Shown piece after piece: positions 15,870 through 24,309 of a stretch of 64,000 bases of DNA (position 1 is its first letter; every line of letters begins with the position of its first letter). The stretch comes from Cohnella sp. CFH 77786 (GTDB lineage Bacteria; Bacillota; Bacilli; Paenibacillales; Paenibacillaceae), in assembly GCF_019400745.1 (NCBI RefSeq), contig NZ_WJIB01000005.1, forward strand, positions 1 through 64,000, read 5' to 3'. The position numbers and the translations under genes were made by a program. The notes beneath the pieces are model-generated. The model was not told the origin of the DNA. It did no database searches and was given only the letters and a program-made list of their open reading frames with translations.

Positions 15870-17669
15870 ATGCAGACGGCAACGGCGGAACGGTATCTGG
15901 ATTTGTATCAGCGTTTCGTAGATGGCTCGGGGATTGGCGCTCCCGTCGAGGTTTCCTTGGAGGAGTTGGCCGACACGCTGTATTGCTCGACCCGGAACGT
16001 GAAGCTTGTCCTTCGCAAAATGGAGGAGGACGGGTGGATCGACTGGTTGCCGGGAAGAGGACGTGGCAACCGATCCCGGCTCGTTTTCCGTACGGACCGG
16101 GATTCCCTGCTGCTGGACGTCGCCAAGAAAATGGCCCTGCGCGGGGATTACAAGCAGGCGTTCGAAATGATCCACGCTTACGGGGAAGGGACGAACGTCA
16201 AAGAAAGATTCACCGAATGGCTGGATCTGCACTTCGGCTACCGAACGGAAACGCCGGACGGCAAACGGCAGGTGGATACGCTGCGCCTGCCGGTTCATAC
16301 GCCGATTCATACGCTGGATCCGGCGGAAGTGTACAGCGCCTTCGATGGGCATCTGGTTCGGCAGCTATTCGACCGGTTGGTTCAATACGATGCCGCCTCC
16401 TGCCGTGTCATGCCCGCTTTGGCCCATGCGTGGGAGAAAAACGGCGATGCGACGGTGTGGCAATTCCATTTGCGCAAGGGTGTCCGTTTTCACCACGGAC
16501 GCGAGTTAACGGCGGATGACGTGATTTTCACCTTGGATCGGCTGCGGGAAGGCAAGAGCCACAGCTGGGTGCTGCGGACGCTGGTCAAGGCGGAAGCCTT
16601 GGGTTCGCGGACCGTCCGCATCGAGTTGAATAAGCCGAACCGGATTTTTCACCGGTTCATGTGCTCGGCGGCCGTCTCGATTCTGCCGCGGGACTTGGTC
16701 GAGCAGGACGAAGCACGTTTCTGGAGATGCCCGGTCGGCACGGGTCCGTTTATGGCGACGGAATGGACGATGGATCGTTTCGTGATGGCTGCGCACACCG
16801 ATTATTTCATGGGCAGGGCCCATGTGGACGGCGTCGTGATCGCGTTCATGCCGGAAGAGCACGGGGGTTGTTCGCAGAGAAGCTGGGAGAAGCTGGTTAG
16901 CGATCATGAGGTCTCGGAAACTAGCCCGGAAGAAGAGTGGCAGACCGTGGAGACGTTATGGCAGGGTTGCACGCTGCTCACTTGGAATCTGATGAAGGAA
17001 GGTCCGCAGCGGTCGATGGCGTTCCGGCGAGCCATCGATGCGTTGATCGACCGGAACGCCATGATCCGCGATCTCGGCGACGACCGAATGTACCCTGCGC
17101 GCGGTTTCCGTCCGGACGAGTCGATGCCGAATTGGAATGACGAATCGGAACCTGAACGGGCGCTTGCTTTACTCCGCGAAGCGGGTTACGACGGGACGCC
17201 GGTTACCTTGTTTGCCCGGGGCGTCCATGTGGAGGATGCGGAGTGGATCGGCAAGCAATGCGCGAAGTACGGGGTGAACATTCGGGTTCGACGGATTGAC
17301 AAGAGTACGGCCGAGAAGCACGACTTCTCGGATGCGGACGCGATCCTTTACGGGATCAAATTCGCCGAGGACGATGTTTGCGAAATCGAGACCTACGAAC
17401 AGGCCGGCAGCTATTTGAAGGAAAATCTGGATCCGGAGCTTCAAAGGTGGGCCAGGGAGATGATCGACCTTGCGCTCGATGCTCCGAATGCCGATGAGAG
17501 GCGCGTATTCCTGGAACGGATCGAACGCCGTTTGAGGGAGGAGGCGCACGTCATGTTCCTGATCCATAAGAAAGTGAATACGTCTTTCCAGCCGGGAATC
17601 CGCGGGGTAACCATGGGCCCGCTCGGCTGGATCGATTTCAAGAACGTTTGGGTCCAGAGCGCGGATTGA
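15870..17669 (+). CDS. SgrR-family transcriptional regulator with solute-binding domain
   Basis: 599 residues. Residues ~1-110 are an SgrR-type winged helix (SLEELADTLYCSTRNVKLVL; GWIDWLPGRGRGNRS), and residues ~120-590 are an SBP_bac_5-type solute-binding fold with the DDVIFTLDRL and WNLMKEGPQRSMAFRRAIDA signatures. No signal peptide, so it is a cytoplasmic one-component sensor whose ligand may be a sugar phosphate, peptide or similar. AGGAGG precedes ATG 15870. It is divergent from microprotein A and shares a regulatory block with it. In many Bacillales such regulators sit by MFS exporters, but here they sit by microproteins. Confidence 0.88.
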   Translation: MQTATAERYLDLYQRFVDGSGIGAPVEVSLEELADTLYCSTRNVKLVLRKMEEDGWIDWLPGRGRGNRSRLVFRTDRDSLLLDVAKKMALRGDYKQAFEMIHAYGEGTNVKERFTEWLDLHFGYRTETPDGKRQVDTLRLPVHTPIHTLDPAEVYSAFDGHLVRQLFDRLVQYDAASCRVMPALAHAWEKNGDATVWQFHLRKGVRFHHGRELTADDVIFTLDRLREGKSHSWVLRTLVKAEALGSRTVRIELNKPNRIFHRFMCSAAVSILPRDLVEQDEARFWRCPVGTGPFMATEWTMDRFVMAAHTDYFMGRAHVDGVVIAFMPEEHGGCSQRSWEKLVSDHEVSETSPEEEWQTVETLWQGCTLLTWNLMKEGPQRSMAFRRAIDALIDRNAMIRDLGDDRMYPARGFRPDESMPNWNDESEPERALALLREAGYDGTPVTLFARGVHVEDAEWIGKQCAKYGVNIRVRRIDKSTAEKHDFSDADAILYGIKFAEDDVCEIETYEQAGSYLKENLDPELQRWAREMIDLALDAPNADERRVFLERIERRLREEAHVMFLIHKKVNTSFQPGIRGVTMGPLGWIDFKNVWVQSAD

Positions 17670-17677
17670 CTTCCAGA

Positions 17678-17705
17678 ACCGCGGGTACATCCTCCGCGGT
17701 ATTTT
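17678..17705 (+). terminator. terminator of the SgrR-like gene
   Basis: ACCGCGG and CCGCGGT form the stem, followed by ATTTTC. Confidence 0.65.
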
Positions 17706-17795
17706 CATGCCCGTCGTATGGGGAGGGTTTTTCCCGCGGGATTTGATACAATAAGGGAGAAGCTGGAAGCGACTATGCGAAGGGGATGGGTTCTC

Positions 17796-19229
17796 ATGGC
17801 GGCAGGCAGAATCGAGAAGGACTTTCTGGGCGAGAAAGAGGTCCCGGCTGACGCGTATTACGGCATTCAGACGATGCGGGCGGTGGAAAATTTCCCGATC
17901 ACGGGCGTGCCCGTCCATGCCGAGCTGTTGTGGGCGTTGGCCCATGTGAAGAGGGCTGCGGCGCGCACAAACGCCGAGCTGAAGCTGATGCCGGAACGGA
18001 TCGCGCAAGCGATCATCCGCGCGGCCGACGAGGTGGCGGAGGGCAAGTTCGCGGACCAGTTCATTTCCGATTCGATCCAGGGCGGCGCGGGAACGTCCAT
18101 CAACATGAACATGAACGAGGTGTTGGCCAACCGGGCGCTGGAATTTCTCGGATACGCCAAAGGGGATTATTTCCACTGCAGCCCGAACAATCACGTGAAC
18201 ATGGCCCAATCGACGAACGATGCCATTCCGACCGCGCTCCGCATCGCGGCTTACCGGCTGACCCAGCTGCTGCTTGAGGCATTGGAGGGGCTTGTCGGCG
18301 GCTTCTCTCTCAAGGAGGGGGAATTCGACGACGTGGTCAAAATGGGCCGAACCCATTTGCAGGACGCCGTTCCGATCCGATTGGGACAAGAATTCGGCGC
18401 TTACCGCCGGGTGTTGGAGCGGGATGTGGCGCGAATTCGGCGAGCGGCCGATAATTTGCTGACGGTCAATCTCGGAGCGACGGCGGTCGGAACGGGATTA
18501 AACGCCAAAGTCGAGTACATCGCGCGGGTCGTGGAACATTTGGCGAAGGATCTGGACATGCCGCTCCGTACGGCGGACGACTTGGTGGACGCGACCCAGA
18601 ATACCGACGCCTATTCGGAAATGTCCGCCTCGCTCAAGGTATGCGTCGTCAACCTCTCAAAGATCTGCAACGACATCCGGATGATGGCCTCCGGACCGCG
18701 CGCGGGCCTGGCGGAGCTCATGCTTCCTCCCCGGCAGCCGGGTTCCTCCATCATGCCGGGCAAAGTGAATCCGGTCATGGTCGAGGTGGTGAACCAGGTG
18801 GCCTTCCAGGTCATGGGCAACGACCATACGATATGCATGGCCTGCGAAGCGGGGCAATTCGAATTGAACGTGATGGGGCCCGTGATCGCCTTTAATCTGC
18901 TGCAATCGCTGAAGGTTTTGCGTAATGCGGCGGACGTCTTCCAACGCTTCGCGCTGGATGGCATGGAAGCGAACCGGGAGCAATGCCGCGCCTATGTGGA
19001 CCGCAGCTTCGGCATCGTGACCGCGCTGAATCCGCATCTCGGTTACGAAGTGGCGGCGAGGCTGGTCAAGGAAGCGACGGCGACCGGGATGCCGATCCGC
19101 GAACTCATTCTGGAGAAGAACATCCTGACGCCGGATGAGATCGACGTCATTCTAGACCCGATCCAGATGACGACGCCCGGCATCGCAGGTGAGTGGCTGT
19201 TGACCGGACGGGACCGGGAGGAAAGCTGA
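17796..19229 (+). CDS. aspA: aspartate ammonia-lyase
   Basis: 477 residues of the aspartase/fumarase superfamily, which deaminates aspartate to fumarate and ammonia. The start RIEKDFLGEKEVPADAYYGI matches aspartases. The superfamily signature GSSIMPGKVNPV is present at ~315, QSTNDAIPTALRIAA at ~130 and GRTHLQDAVPI at ~185. ATG 17796 is chosen from the AAGGGGATGGG ribosome binding site and the family N-terminus; upstream ATGs would add non-homologous residues. It is flanked by terminators, so it is monocistronic. Class II fumarase is less likely. Confidence 0.9.
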   Translation: MAAGRIEKDFLGEKEVPADAYYGIQTMRAVENFPITGVPVHAELLWALAHVKRAAARTNAELKLMPERIAQAIIRAADEVAEGKFADQFISDSIQGGAGTSINMNMNEVLANRALEFLGYAKGDYFHCSPNNHVNMAQSTNDAIPTALRIAAYRLTQLLLEALEGLVGGFSLKEGEFDDVVKMGRTHLQDAVPIRLGQEFGAYRRVLERDVARIRRAADNLLTVNLGATAVGTGLNAKVEYIARVVEHLAKDLDMPLRTADDLVDATQNTDAYSEMSASLKVCVVNLSKICNDIRMMASGPRAGLAELMLPPRQPGSSIMPGKVNPVMVEVVNQVAFQVMGNDHTICMACEAGQFELNVMGPVIAFNLLQSLKVLRNAADVFQRFALDGMEANREQCRAYVDRSFGIVTALNPHLGYEVAARLVKEATATGMPIRELILEKNILTPDEIDVILDPIQMTTPGIAGEWLLTGRDREES

Positions 19230-19262
19230 GGTCAGCGGTCGAAATCGCGCATGCGTGAAGGA

Positions 19263-19310
19263 AGGGTTGTCCCGAAGGCCATGGATATGGCTGGGGACAG
19301 CCCCTTTTTA
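19263..19310 (+). terminator. terminator of aspA
   Basis: GGGTTGTCCC pairs with GGGACAGCCC (one G-U), loop with AGGCCATGG..., then five T. Confidence 0.75.
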
Positions 19311-19421
19311 TGAGAGCTTATCTGACGTAATAAATACATCATGCATTTGCAGAGCCGGACCGATCGTGTAAAATGGTTGAAACACTTGCAAACGGCCCAT
19401 TCGGGAGAGAAAGGGAACAAG

Positions 19422-20759
19422 ATGAACGTACGCAAAATACGCTTGGACGAATCATCGGGAGCCCATGCCGGCACCGGCGAAGATCGGGACGAATACGAGA
19501 AGGATTACGCGCGGCTGATCGGTTCGCCGTCGTTTCGGCGGCTGCAGGGCAAATCCCAGGTGTTCGGAGCGGGCTCCGGGGATTACTACCGCACGCGGCT
19601 GACCCATTCGCTCGAGGTTTCCCAGATCGCGAGAGAGGTGGCGCGGAAGCTGGTCAAGAACGACCCGTTTCTCGCCCGCAAGGAGCATCCGGGCCTCATG
19701 ATCGATCCGGATGTCGTGGAATGCGCGTCGCTCGCGCACGATTTGGGGCATCCTCCTTTCGGACACAAAGGAGAAGAAGTGCTGAACCGGCTGCTGATGG
19801 AGGAACACGGGCTGAAGTTCGAAGGGAACGCGCAAAATTTCCGCCTGCTCATGTTCCTCGAGAAACGGGCGGGAAGCGACAGCGGCCTGGACTTGACCGC
19901 CTCCGTGCTGCTGGCCGTGAACAAATATCCGTATTGCATTGACGAGCCGGGAAGGCTCAAGGGCGTGTTCCGCTCGGAATGGGAAGGGATCGAGCACCTT
20001 CGCCATCTCTGGGGCATGCCGGCGGGCTGCGCGACGCTGGAAGCCCAGCTCATGGACTTATGCGACGACATCGCGTATTCGACGCACGATTTGGAAGACG
20101 GGATGCGGGCCGGCAAAATCCAGATGAACCGCTCCTTCTTCGAGGACGATCGCGTGATCCGCAGCCTGATGCAGGAAATCGCGAACGACACGACGAACGA
20201 GGATATGGTCTGGGACCAGGTGGACATGTACGCGATGGTCAAGCGGGTCCTCATCCAATTTCTCGAGCAATGGGAGCAAATCTACGCCGAGAACGGCGGG
20301 GAACCTTCCCGGGCCAGGCGCGAGATCAAAGCCAGGTGGGTCGGCAAGTTCGCCAGCCAAGTGGGCTTCATCGACGATCCGAAGACCGGATGGAAACGGG
20401 TCACGTTTATCCGGGACGGAGAGGAGAACCTGGAGCTGCTGAGGACGATGGAAATTCTGAAGAAGCTGGCTTGGGTAACGCTGATCCAGGATTTCCGCGT
20501 ACAGCGGCTGCACAAGCGGAGCGAAGTGATGATCGGTCGGCTGTGGGAGAGCTTCAAGGGCTACGAAACGGGTCATCAGATCGTGCCGCCGGACTGGCTG
20601 GAGAACTACGAACGGCAGAAGAGCCGATGGCCATGGGAGCGGCTTGTCGCGGATTATATTTCCGGGATGACGGACGCATACGCGGAGAAGGTATACGCCG
20701 AATTTTTTGCTAGTGCGTCCAATACAAAATGGGGTTTATCTATATACGACCGCGACTGA
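19422..20759 (+). CDS. dgt: dGTPase-like HD-domain triphosphohydrolase
   Basis: 445 residues. HD-superfamily metal ligands are visible: RLTHSLEVSQIA (~65), CASLAHDLGHPPFGHKGE (~105-122, HD pair) and CDDIAYSTHDLED (~210). The family hydrolyses dGTP or other dNTPs to the nucleoside and triphosphate, controlling dNTP pools. ATG 19422 follows GAGAGAAAGGGAA and gives the usual N-terminus; an upstream ATG at 19341 adds 27 unrelated residues. The last residues lie at the edge of an AT-rich region. Confidence 0.87.
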   Translation: MNVRKIRLDESSGAHAGTGEDRDEYEKDYARLIGSPSFRRLQGKSQVFGAGSGDYYRTRLTHSLEVSQIAREVARKLVKNDPFLARKEHPGLMIDPDVVECASLAHDLGHPPFGHKGEEVLNRLLMEEHGLKFEGNAQNFRLLMFLEKRAGSDSGLDLTASVLLAVNKYPYCIDEPGRLKGVFRSEWEGIEHLRHLWGMPAGCATLEAQLMDLCDDIAYSTHDLEDGMRAGKIQMNRSFFEDDRVIRSLMQEIANDTTNEDMVWDQVDMYAMVKRVLIQFLEQWEQIYAENGGEPSRARREIKARWVGKFASQVGFIDDPKTGWKRVTFIRDGEENLELLRTMEILKKLAWVTLIQDFRVQRLHKRSEVMIGRLWESFKGYETGHQIVPPDWLENYERQKSRWPWERLVADYISGMTDAYAEKVYAEFFASASNTKWGLSIYDRD

Positions 20760-20884
20760 TGAAGAACCGGTTTTTCAATCCCTTGGGCCGCGTCAGTGGC
20801 GTTTGTAAGGTGATGGACTTGAATACGATCCAATCATTTCTTGCTTCTGTCCATCTTCTAACGTGGGCCAATCGACCATGTGCG

Positions 20885-21112
20885 TTAGTTGCTTTTAACT
20901 TTGTCGTCATGCTCTTTGTCCGGGCCGAGTAGTGAGAGGGCGTTATATAAATCCTTCACTCGCTCGGCTTCTTCATTCAGACGGTCCCGCAATTTTCGTT
21001 CATGGTACAACCTGTCAAGGGAAACAGCTATAAATCCTTTATACGCGTCATTTTTGGATATCTGTTTTTCTGCATAGCGGATATTATCGTAGTTTGATTT
21101 TTCACCGTCCAA
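20885..21112 (-). CDS. short charged coiled-coil protein, possibly a fragment
   Basis: 75 codons from TTG 21112, lower in GC than its neighbours. The sequence is mostly charged helix (LYHERKLRDRLNEEAERVKD), suggesting a coiled coil. The frame stays open for another ~11 codons upstream (KQKIVAAKR) without a start codon, so it may be the end of a longer gene broken at its 5' side. The ribosome binding site is weak. No family recognised. Confidence 0.4.
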   Translation of the reverse strand: MDGEKSNYDNIRYAEKQISKNDAYKGFIAVSLDRLYHERKLRDRLNEEAERVKDLYNALSLLGPDKEHDDKVKSN

Positions 21113-21961
21113 TCTCTTAGCGGCAACTATTTTTTGTTTTTATATACGAATGAGAAATCAGGTTTTTCCACTTGACTTTAAACCCTGACATCGCAAACAG
21201 TTTGGCAGGCGGGGAAGATCGTAAATTACGGCGGTCCCATCGAAAACCACAATGATAAGGACGTTATCATTAATGAAGGTACGTTTTTCACATTTTTATT
21301 CTTTGGGATCTGCCGGATAAACTTGTCGTTTTCGTCGTATATCATGATGCTCTACTCCATAATAGCCCCCCATGTGGTGAAAAGTAGAAGGATCTCTTCT
21401 TCTCGTGTTATGGGAACTCCAATACGCTGCCCATTGATTCCGAGATAGTATATTCGCACTATCAGGACTTCGAATTTTTTTACCAAACTCCTCCATTTGA
21501 ACCATGAAAAAAAGCCGCTCAGTAGAGCGACATCGAGAACTGCGTGTCAGCAAACTATTTTGCTCAGTAACACTGGTCAGACCATGCGGGTAACACCAAA
21601 CTGTAGATTAAAGAATCAAATTTCAAACTACAAATTTTGTTAAAAGTTTGTTAAACGACATATTACGACATAGATCGCTATATACTTTTCCAACAATTGG
21701 GTGGTATACTCCTGTCAAGCAAGAATTCACTTTTTTGAATTTAACTTGACAAACTATTACGGTGTTGATCTCCCTGGATAACAGAAAGAACCATTACCAG
21801 TTAACTTTGGCGGGTCGGCTGGTAATGGTTCCGGTAGCCTAACCTCTTTGCAACTGCAAAGAAGTAGTCTATTTCATATTTTATCGCAAATGTATGCTCT
21901 TGTAAATTATGTTGATAAGCTGGCCAGCTATCATATAAAATTAATGGAAGGGAATGCGACT
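21113..21961. other. AT-rich intergenic region with decayed ORFs and a long hairpin
   Basis: No convincing intact gene. On the minus strand at ~21300-21510 a short ORF begins MVQMEEFGKK. Across a 7-base T run (21475-21481) a different frame reads KKFEVLIVRIYYLGINGQ, then a stop at ~21355, then SIMIYDENDKFIRQIPKN, which looks like a frameshifted pseudogene. At 21640-21700 there are repeated GTTAAA and ACGACATA motifs. A TTGACA occurs at 21743-21748. A hairpin is listed separately. Confidence 0.5.
21789..21830. promoter_or_regulatory. 12-bp inverted repeat in the leader of the secreted protein gene
   Basis: AACCATTACCAG and CTGGTAATGGTT are perfect inverted repeats separated by 18 bases. No T-run follows, so it is not a simple terminator. 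It lies about 130 bases upstream of the start at 21962. It could be a protein-binding site or a structured leader. Confidence 0.5.
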
Positions 21962-22663
21962 ATGAATACGAACAAATCGAACTCACCTCGGTTCAACAAA
22001 AGAAGAAGACGTGTCGTTAGTCGTGCAATTATCTCCTCGGTTTCAGCATTATTGCTTCTTTTCAGTAGTCTATCTTCAGCTGGAGCAGCTTCTGAAAAGA
22101 AATCTCCTTCTGTGACTTACGCACCTGAGTCACCGACCACAATCAATGGTGTGCCTGAAACCAGCGATAGTGGGGGCAGGATTACTCCCATGCTCAACTA
22201 TAAGGTTTCAACCACCTATAACGCGAGCACAGGCTATCCAGTTCAATATTTCAAGCTCATTGCAACAGCCACACATGATAATAGGAATTCTGCGGGATTA
22301 TTTAAATTAGGTCTCAAAATAGAACAATCTACATCACAAGGATCTGAATTCTCCGGTAATATTGAATTTTCCGGAGAGGTTAAAGTTGCAATATTTGCCG
22401 GAATCCAAAGTAAGGTCGGCTATTCAGTAAAAGAAACAAGATCTTATAACGAGGCAGTAGGTTGGAATGGCACTATGGATTGTCCTGCATATAAGTATTG
22501 CACATTTGATGCATTTTATGAAGGTGTTGCATCAGGCGGAACAGTTGTTGAGAAATGGTACTCTGACTCGCTTGGTGGATATTATACTAATAGTTACCCC
22601 GTTAATGTAAAAGTTCATCCCACTGCTCTTAAAATAAATAGCAGATCTACTACTTCGCCGTAA
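21962..22663 (+). CDS. secreted protein of unknown function, beta-rich
   Basis: 233 residues from ATG 21962 (GGAAGGGAA upstream). The N-terminus is a long, very basic region (FNKRRRRVVSRA) then a hydrophobic core ending ...SAGAA, a type I signal peptide. The mature protein is Ser/Thr/Tyr rich with alternating polar/nonpolar strands (KIEQSTSQGSEFSGNIEFSG; SKVGYSVKETRSYNE) and two Cys (DCPAYKYC). This layout is loosely like aerolysin/ETX-MTX2 pore formers, but the resemblance is only by pattern. Low GC suggests acquisition by transfer. Confidence 0.6.
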   Translation: MNTNKSNSPRFNKRRRRVVSRAIISSVSALLLLFSSLSSAGAASEKKSPSVTYAPESPTTINGVPETSDSGGRITPMLNYKVSTTYNASTGYPVQYFKLIATATHDNRNSAGLFKLGLKIEQSTSQGSEFSGNIEFSGEVKVAIFAGIQSKVGYSVKETRSYNEAVGWNGTMDCPAYKYCTFDAFYEGVASGGTVVEKWYSDSLGGYYTNSYPVNVKVHPTALKINSRSTTSP

Positions 22664-22679
22664 ACCTTTAAAGTGATTA

Positions 22680-22714
22680 AAAGGGCAGTTAAAGATCTTC
22701 TTTAATTGCCCTTT
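22680..22714 (+). terminator. terminator or attenuator between the secreted protein and the lipoprotein
   Basis: AAAGGGCAGTTAAAG pairs with CTTTAATTGCCCTTT around a 5-base loop. The downstream lipoprotein ribosome binding site follows within 10 bases. Confidence 0.75.
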
Positions 22715-22730
22715 AATACAAGGAGAATGT

Positions 22731-23291
22731 ATGAAGAGAAATTTTCTGTTTCTAGTATTATTAGCATTGTTAAGTTCATGTTCTACTAAGGAAGTTCAAA
22801 AGGAGAACACTGAACCGCTGTCGTATACAGCTTTTATTGAAAAAGTGCTGAAAGTAAAGAGCAGCTTCGAAAGTTCTCAATATAAATTAATATCTGAGGA
22901 AATCCTTTCAAATATAACAACCTCATTTCCGTCGAATTTAATTGATAATTCAAGAAGCTCCGATACCCTATCTAATGAGGATCAAAGCCCTCAAAGATAC
23001 GAGTGGTATTACAAACAAACATCCGGGGAACTACTAATTAAAGTGAATTTTATCTACGCACCAGAAAACATTACCAGCAAATTCATGTCAATTAGCACAA
23101 TCTCTCCAGAGGATAATTTCAATATCTTGGAAAAGGAAATCAAGAGACCTTATTTAAGGACTTACATAATTAATTTAAAAGGAAGTATCCTCATTATTGA
23201 ATTTCTTTCGTCGCAGAACAAGAATAACAGTTTTTTCAATGATTCAGGTTTGTTTTATCAAGAATTTGAAAAACTACTCATTAATTTTTAG
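22731..23291 (+). CDS. lipoprotein of unknown function
   Basis: 186 residues. The type II signal MKRNFLFLVLLALLSSC has lipobox LLSSC. The mature part contains RYEWYYKQTSGELLIKVNFI and is rich in Asn, Ser, Lys and Ile, in line with its AT-rich DNA. Not recognised. It lies 68 bases after the secreted protein gene, with a hairpin between. An immunity or chaperone-like role for the neighbouring secreted protein is only inference from adjacency. Confidence 0.65.
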   Translation: MKRNFLFLVLLALLSSCSTKEVQKENTEPLSYTAFIEKVLKVKSSFESSQYKLISEEILSNITTSFPSNLIDNSRSSDTLSNEDQSPQRYEWYYKQTSGELLIKVNFIYAPENITSKFMSISTISPEDNFNILEKEIKRPYLRTYIINLKGSILIIEFLSSQNKNNSFFNDSGLFYQEFEKLLINF

Positions 23292-23297
23292 GGAAAT

Positions 23298-23326
23298 CCC
23301 CGCACTTGCGGGGTCATTTCATTTTG
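23298..23326. terminator. terminator between convergent genes
   Basis: CCCCGCACTTGCGGGG is a perfect short hairpin followed by a T-rich stretch (TCATTTCATTTT) on the plus strand. It also separates the minus-strand fragment at 23336. Confidence 0.65.
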
Positions 23327-23335
23327 TCGCCTCCT

Positions 23336-23560
23336 TCAGTAACGCATGACAATATTGGTCCCAGTGAATCTTACTACACCAAGCACAACACCTTTTCTAA
23401 CGCTCACTTCTTTTACCGCTTCTTGAGCAAGTGAAGTTGCGCGATATGTCTGTTCAAAGCGATAATGGGATCGAAACTCATTTCTATGGCTCACCCTTTG
23501 TTGCTTGATGACCATATTATATGCGAACGTTAGTTCTGGATATGCACTTACCTCAGGGTT
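23336..23560 (-). pseudogene. C-terminal fragment of an unknown gene cut by an IS1595-type element
   Basis: A coherent minus-strand reading of ~70 codons (AYPELTFAYNMVIKQQRVSH; RFEQTYRATSLAQEAVKE; VVLGVVRFTGTNIVMRY) ends at a normal stop at 23336. Upstream it runs into the transposase remnant with no start. It looks like the 3' end of a gene whose 5' part was lost or separated by the element. Family not recognised. Confidence 0.45.
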
Positions 23561-24221
23561 GAGAGGGTACGGGCCAGTCAAAGCGCAAGCGTTGCGGCTT
23601 ATAAGAAGAGTGGCCGTCGGAGACGATTGTGCTGCCAGGTTCAACAAGCTTATGGGCGACGCGCTTGATCTCTTCGATCGATACGCTCTCGATGACCTGA
23701 ACTCGAAGATATTGTGGACGATTCTTCTTGTCCTTGGAAAGAGCGATGACCGCTTTGGCTTTGTCGGTTCCACGTCCGTCCTTGCCCTTGCGCGGCGCTC
23801 CAAAGTAGGCATCGCCCATGTCCACTGTGCCTGAGAGTTTGTACTGATCGTCGCGATCGGCCATTGCAGCGCGAATCTTTCGCATCAAGCGCTGAGCCGT
23901 ACGGTAGTTGAGGTCCAGGATTTGCGACAGGGACAGCACCGACTTTCCGCGCTTGTCGTGTGCAACCAAATAGAACGCCCAAAACCAAGTGGTCAGTGGC
24001 AGTTTCGTTTTGTGAAGTAGAGTGCCCGCCGTCACAGAAGTCTGATAGTGGCAAGCTTGGCATTCGTATAGCTGTCGGGTCTGAATGTAGTAGTAAGCAT
24101 CGTGCTTACACTTTGCGCAAACGAAGCCGTCCTTCCAGCGCTTATGCGCCAGATAATCGGCACACTGTTCCTCGGTGGCAAATTCCTTTTGAAATTGAAG
24201 ACCGCCATGTTGTGGAGTCAA
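23553..24221 (-). pseudogene. IS1595-family transposase remnant, C-terminal part missing
   Basis: From about TTG 24221 the frame reads QKEFATEEQCADYLAHKRW, a CX2C...CX2C zinc ribbon (FVCAKCKHD...YECQACHYQ), the helix-turn-helix-like SQILDLNYRTAQRLMRKIR and the DDE-type core (SGTVDMGDAYFGAPRKGKDG, then STIVSDGHSSY). Homology stops there, shortly after the second catalytic Asp, and ends in unrelated codons, so the third catalytic residue and about 90 residues are gone. Full-length members are ~310 residues. No terminal repeats could be matched. A dead element. Confidence 0.75.
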
Positions 24222-24309
24222 ATGTAGGTAATATTGTGTCGTTTGGGAGCCGGTCCGGTTCGATTTACGAAAGGGACTAATCGGAGTAACAAGAGGGGAG
24301 AAGGGGGAC

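Noticed and set aside
17930..18277. Plus-strand frame inside aspA
   Set aside because: Gly/Arg-rich off-frame reading within an intact aspartase gene.
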